Positions 35,403-37,540 of a stretch of 37,540 nt of DNA are shown one piece after another. This stretch comes from an uncultured Clostridium sp. Lineage in GTDB: Bacteria > Bacillota > Clostridia > TANB77 > CAG-508. The stretch spans positions 1 to 37,540 of the forward strand of contig CANSII010000015.1 in assembly GCA_947646915.1 (NCBI GenBank). Direction: 5' to 3'. How positions within the stretch are numbered: the first letter of the stretch is position 1; every line of letters begins with the position of its first letter. The notes under the pieces were generated by a model that was given only the letters and a program-made list of their open reading frames with translations, searched no databases and had not been told where the DNA came from. The translations under genes and the position numbers were made by a program.

Positions 35403-36335
35403 TTACCCTATCAGTTTTAATTCCACATTTTCCATTTTATACTTTCCATCTACTAATTTAAATTCAACCAAAGTCTCACTTAAAGTCTCTTTATTTTGTC
35501 TTAAATCTGTTGTAAACAAAAACTTTATTTGTGAAATTTCAATTTTATTTGCTACAAGTTCTTTATAAGTCTCTGCCATATGTTTTTCATCTTCACACAC
35601 AAATATTAATTGTGGCAATCCAGAAAATCCTGAATCTCCTACTACATAATTTTCATAGAAATCTTTATATAAGTTCATTTTTTCTATAAATTTCTTTTGC
35701 CAATCTTGCTCTCTTCTTATTACTTCAAATAAGAATTGAATTGTTTTTCCGTTTTTTGTCAATTTTACTGTTCCACCTGCTGTTTTAAATACTTTTCCTA
35801 ATGTTTTTGCAGTAATTGCTGGCTTTACAACATATCCATCAAATGCCTTAACTTTTCTTAGATATGCTATTAGTACTTGATTTCCTGCTAATCTTTTCTT
35901 TATCATTGCAACAGGTTTTGTATTATCTGATGGTTGCCATTTTGTATCTATTTCTTTTGATGTTAATAGATATTTTCCCATTTTTTCTAAGCAATATATT
36001 CTATATATCCCTTTTCCCTCATCAGATGTAAAATAATATCTTGTTAAAATTTTGCTTTTTACTAATGAATCTAACTTTGTATTTAATTTATCTTGTGATT
36101 TTGGATCTATTCCCTTTATTTCAAGCATTTGATATAATTGTCTTGATGTAATAAATTCAAATTCATTTACTAATTCTAATATTGCAAAATGTATATCTGT
36201 AATATGTCCTATATTTATCTTATGTACAATTTGATTCATAGATACATATCCATCTTTCCCATCAAATGTTTTAATTTCTCCTTCTCTAATAGCAAATGGT
36301 GATACCTCTGCTTTTATTTCATTATCTTTAACCAT
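35403..36335 (-). CDS. Winged-helix protein resembling replication-relaxation family
   Basis: A 310-residue cytoplasmic protein that I do not recognise with certainty. The N-terminal part (about 45-125) reads as a winged helix: FITSRQLYQMLEIKGIDP, then KLDSLVKSKILTRYYF and a wing GKGIYRIYCLEKMGKYLL. The C-terminal half looks like an alpha/beta domain (TIQFLFEVIRREQDWQKKF, LPQLIFVCEDEKHMAETY, IKFLFTTDLR). The layout, an N-terminal wHTH followed by a nuclease-like alpha/beta domain with an LFEV.R strand, recalls replication-relaxation proteins found with plasmids and integrative elements, but no partner relaxase is here. It follows the S1-domain gene by 45 bp on the same strand, so the two may form an operon. 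RBS AAAGGA. Confidence 0.55.
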   Translation of the reverse strand: MVKDNEIKAEVSPFAIREGEIKTFDGKDGYVSMNQIVHKINIGHITDIHFAILELVNEFEFITSRQLYQMLEIKGIDPKSQDKLNTKLDSLVKSKILTRYYFTSDEGKGIYRIYCLEKMGKYLLTSKEIDTKWQPSDNTKPVAMIKKRLAGNQVLIAYLRKVKAFDGYVVKPAITAKTLGKVFKTAGGTVKLTKNGKTIQFLFEVIRREQDWQKKFIEKMNLYKDFYENYVVGDSGFSGLPQLIFVCEDEKHMAETYKELVANKIEISQIKFLFTTDLRQNKETLSETLVEFKLVDGKYKMENVELKLIG

Positions 36336-36380
36336 TTTAAAATCATTCCTTTCTTATAAATTTTGAATTTTCAAAACATA

Positions 36381-37187
36381 TTAACAACTATATATTAATT
36401 TTATCTTTTTTCTGTCGTAATCTATTCTTTTTATTAAAACATTAATATCTTGTCCATATTGTAAGTCTTCTTTATATTCTGCCATTCCTACTAAATTTGG
36501 TAATAATTCTATAAATATTCCATTTTTATTTTTTTCAGTTTCCCTTACAATTCCTTTCACTTTCATTCCTACTTGAAACTTTTGAGCATTTTCTTCCCAT
36601 GTTCCTAATGATTCTTTATATGATAAGTTTATTTTTCCATTTTGTCTATCTATATCTTTTACATTTATTTGTACTTCTTGTCCTATTTTTAATCTTTCAT
36701 ATGGTGTTTTTATTCTAGCAACAGATATATCTTCTATGTGTACTAATCCGACTACTCCTCCACCTATTTCTATAAATGCTCCATATGGTTTTATGCTTTT
36801 TACTATTCCTGTAACTTTTTTTCCAATTTCTAGATTTTGTTTAAATGTTTTTAAAGCTTCTTCTTGTACTTCTTTTCTTGATAAAATTGCAACATTGTCT
36901 TTATTTATATTTTTAATTTTAAATTGTACAATTTTATTTACTTTTCCTGTACATAATTTTGTATTTGGAATTCCACTTTCTTGTAGATTAATTGCTTCTA
37001 TTTCTTCCCTAGGAATAATTCCTGTTGTTCCATTGCTAAATTTAATGTGTAAATTATAATTTTCATCACATTCTTCTACTTTTCCTTGTAGTGTTGTTTT
37101 ATTTTTTATATATTCTTCTATTGTTGATGCTTCTACATTATCAACTTCATTATTCCATCCTTCTGGTCTTAATCCCAAATTATACAT
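36381..37187 (-). CDS. S1 RNA-binding domain protein (RpsA-like)
   Basis: A 268-residue RNA-binding protein with three S1-type OB-fold modules. The first is degenerate at about 31-105 (TLQGKVEEC, GTTGIIPREEIEAI). A canonical one is at about 121-191 (GKKVTGIVKSIKPYGAFIEI, GLVHIEDIS, INLSYKE). The third is at about 204-266 (VGMKVKGIVRETE, FIELLPNLVGMAEYKED). Bacterial ribosomal protein S1 has four to six such modules, so this is a short S1-like protein as often annotated in Firmicutes, perhaps acting in translation or RNA turnover. The start ATG has AAGGAG 7 nt upstream. The next gene downstream follows by 45 bp. Confidence 0.9.
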   Translation of the reverse strand: MYNLGLRPEGWNNEVDNVEASTIEEYIKNKTTLQGKVEECDENYNLHIKFSNGTTGIIPREEIEAINLQESGIPNTKLCTGKVNKIVQFKIKNINKDNVAILSRKEVQEEALKTFKQNLEIGKKVTGIVKSIKPYGAFIEIGGGVVGLVHIEDISVARIKTPYERLKIGQEVQINVKDIDRQNGKINLSYKESLGTWEENAQKFQVGMKVKGIVRETEKNKNGIFIELLPNLVGMAEYKEDLQYGQDINVLIKRIDYDRKKIKLIYSC

Positions 37188-37296
37188 CTTTCTTCTCCTT
37201 TTTCTTTTGTACCATTATTATTATATATTTTTTTGCCAGAATTATCAATAGTTTTATGAATTTAATAGAAAAAAAATAAAATTTTGTACAAAACAA

Positions 37297-37324
37297 AAAA
37301 ATCCAATATAAAATTGGATTTTTC
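37297..37324 (-). terminator. Terminator after the SpoIIID-like gene
   Basis: AAAAATCCAA / TTGGATTTTT hairpin ending about 17 bp after the stop codon of the gene at the right edge, followed by a T-rich tract on the minus strand. Confidence 0.75.
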
Positions 37325-37340
37325 TGTAGGAATATTTTGC

Positions 37341-37540
37341 TCAGTGTGTTTTTTTTAAATTTTGGAATTTTATCTTTGTTGCCATTCCTCCCCGGATATG
37401 ACGTTCTGCTTTATTTTTTTGCAGAACTTCATTAACCTCTTGCCACTTTGCTCTATTAATTCCTTTGAGTCTTGTTACATCCTTATGTACTGATGTTACT
37501 ATCAAGAGCGGTTTGATTGATGTCATTAAAATTTGCAATA
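37341..37540 (-). pseudogene. spoIIID: SpoIIID-like sporulation regulator, C-terminal part, probably frameshifted
   Basis: Partial at the right edge. The C-terminus VLQKNKAERHIRGGMATKIKF is the strongly conserved end of SpoIIID, the mother-cell sporulation DNA-binding protein, and VHKDVT is the end of its helix-turn-helix. Upstream of VHKDV the open frame reads unrelated residues, while the +1 frame reads QTALDSNIST, matching the expected HTH (QTA.xFgISKSTVHKDV). Aligning the two suggests loss of about 11 bp between AGTA direct repeats inside the HTH, and a Glu usually found in VTERL is also missing. The N-terminus lies outside the window, so decay is likely but not proven. Confidence 0.7.

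Overview
The window is very AT-rich DNA from a low-GC Gram-positive bacterium, most likely an anaerobic member of the Clostridia. The evidence is a division and cell-wall (dcw) cluster that starts with mraZ, a MurE carrying the meso-DAP specificity motif, a pyruvate formate-lyase operon, cohesin and dockerin modules, strong AGGAGG-type ribosome binding sites, and what looks like the end of spoIIID. No rRNA, tRNA, CRISPR array or insertion-sequence transposase was seen.

Layout on the minus strand, read right to left. At the right edge are the C-terminal part of a SpoIIID-like gene (37341-37540, apparently damaged), an S1-domain protein and a winged-helix protein of uncertain function. On the plus strand, 31611-35237 holds an XRE regulator, pflB and pflA. 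The dcw cluster runs leftwards from 31400: a sigma-A promoter, four MraZ boxes, mraZ, rsmH, an ftsL-like gene and a class B penicillin-binding protein with a PASTA domain. The PBP gene is interrupted by two single-base insertions. The next dcw gene, murE, lies about 25 kb further on, at 65-1540.

The intervening 25 kb (1955-26173) is the notable part. It encodes a set of exported proteins with cohesin and/or dockerin modules: a sortase-type cohesin protein (1955-2659), a decayed dockerin gene (2700-3193), a transglutaminase-like/Ig/cohesin/dockerin protein (3508-7299), a 2665-residue M26-like zinc metallopeptidase with an N-terminal dockerin (10399-18396), a small cohesin-dockerin protein (18669-19598) and a 2043-residue NPCBM/transglutaminase-like/discoidin/Ig-repeat/dockerin protein (20042-26173). 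No glycoside hydrolase is present. My inference is a cell-surface, cellulosome-like assembly built around peptidase or protein-modifying enzymes. A small plus-strand redox island lies inside it: an FTR-like iron-sulfur protein, thioredoxin and Cu/Zn superoxide dismutase, followed by a convergent Nudix gene.

The non-coding DNA is rich in structure. There are four tandem 222-bp units at about 9326-10205. Their roughly 140-bp inverted-repeat core recurs singly at 18490-18629 and 29387-29539. A 37/38-bp palindrome follows both giant genes. A shared block with a compensatorily changed hairpin lies upstream of two dockerin genes. A 94-bp MITE-like element and three stacked hairpins lie between ftsL and the PBP gene.
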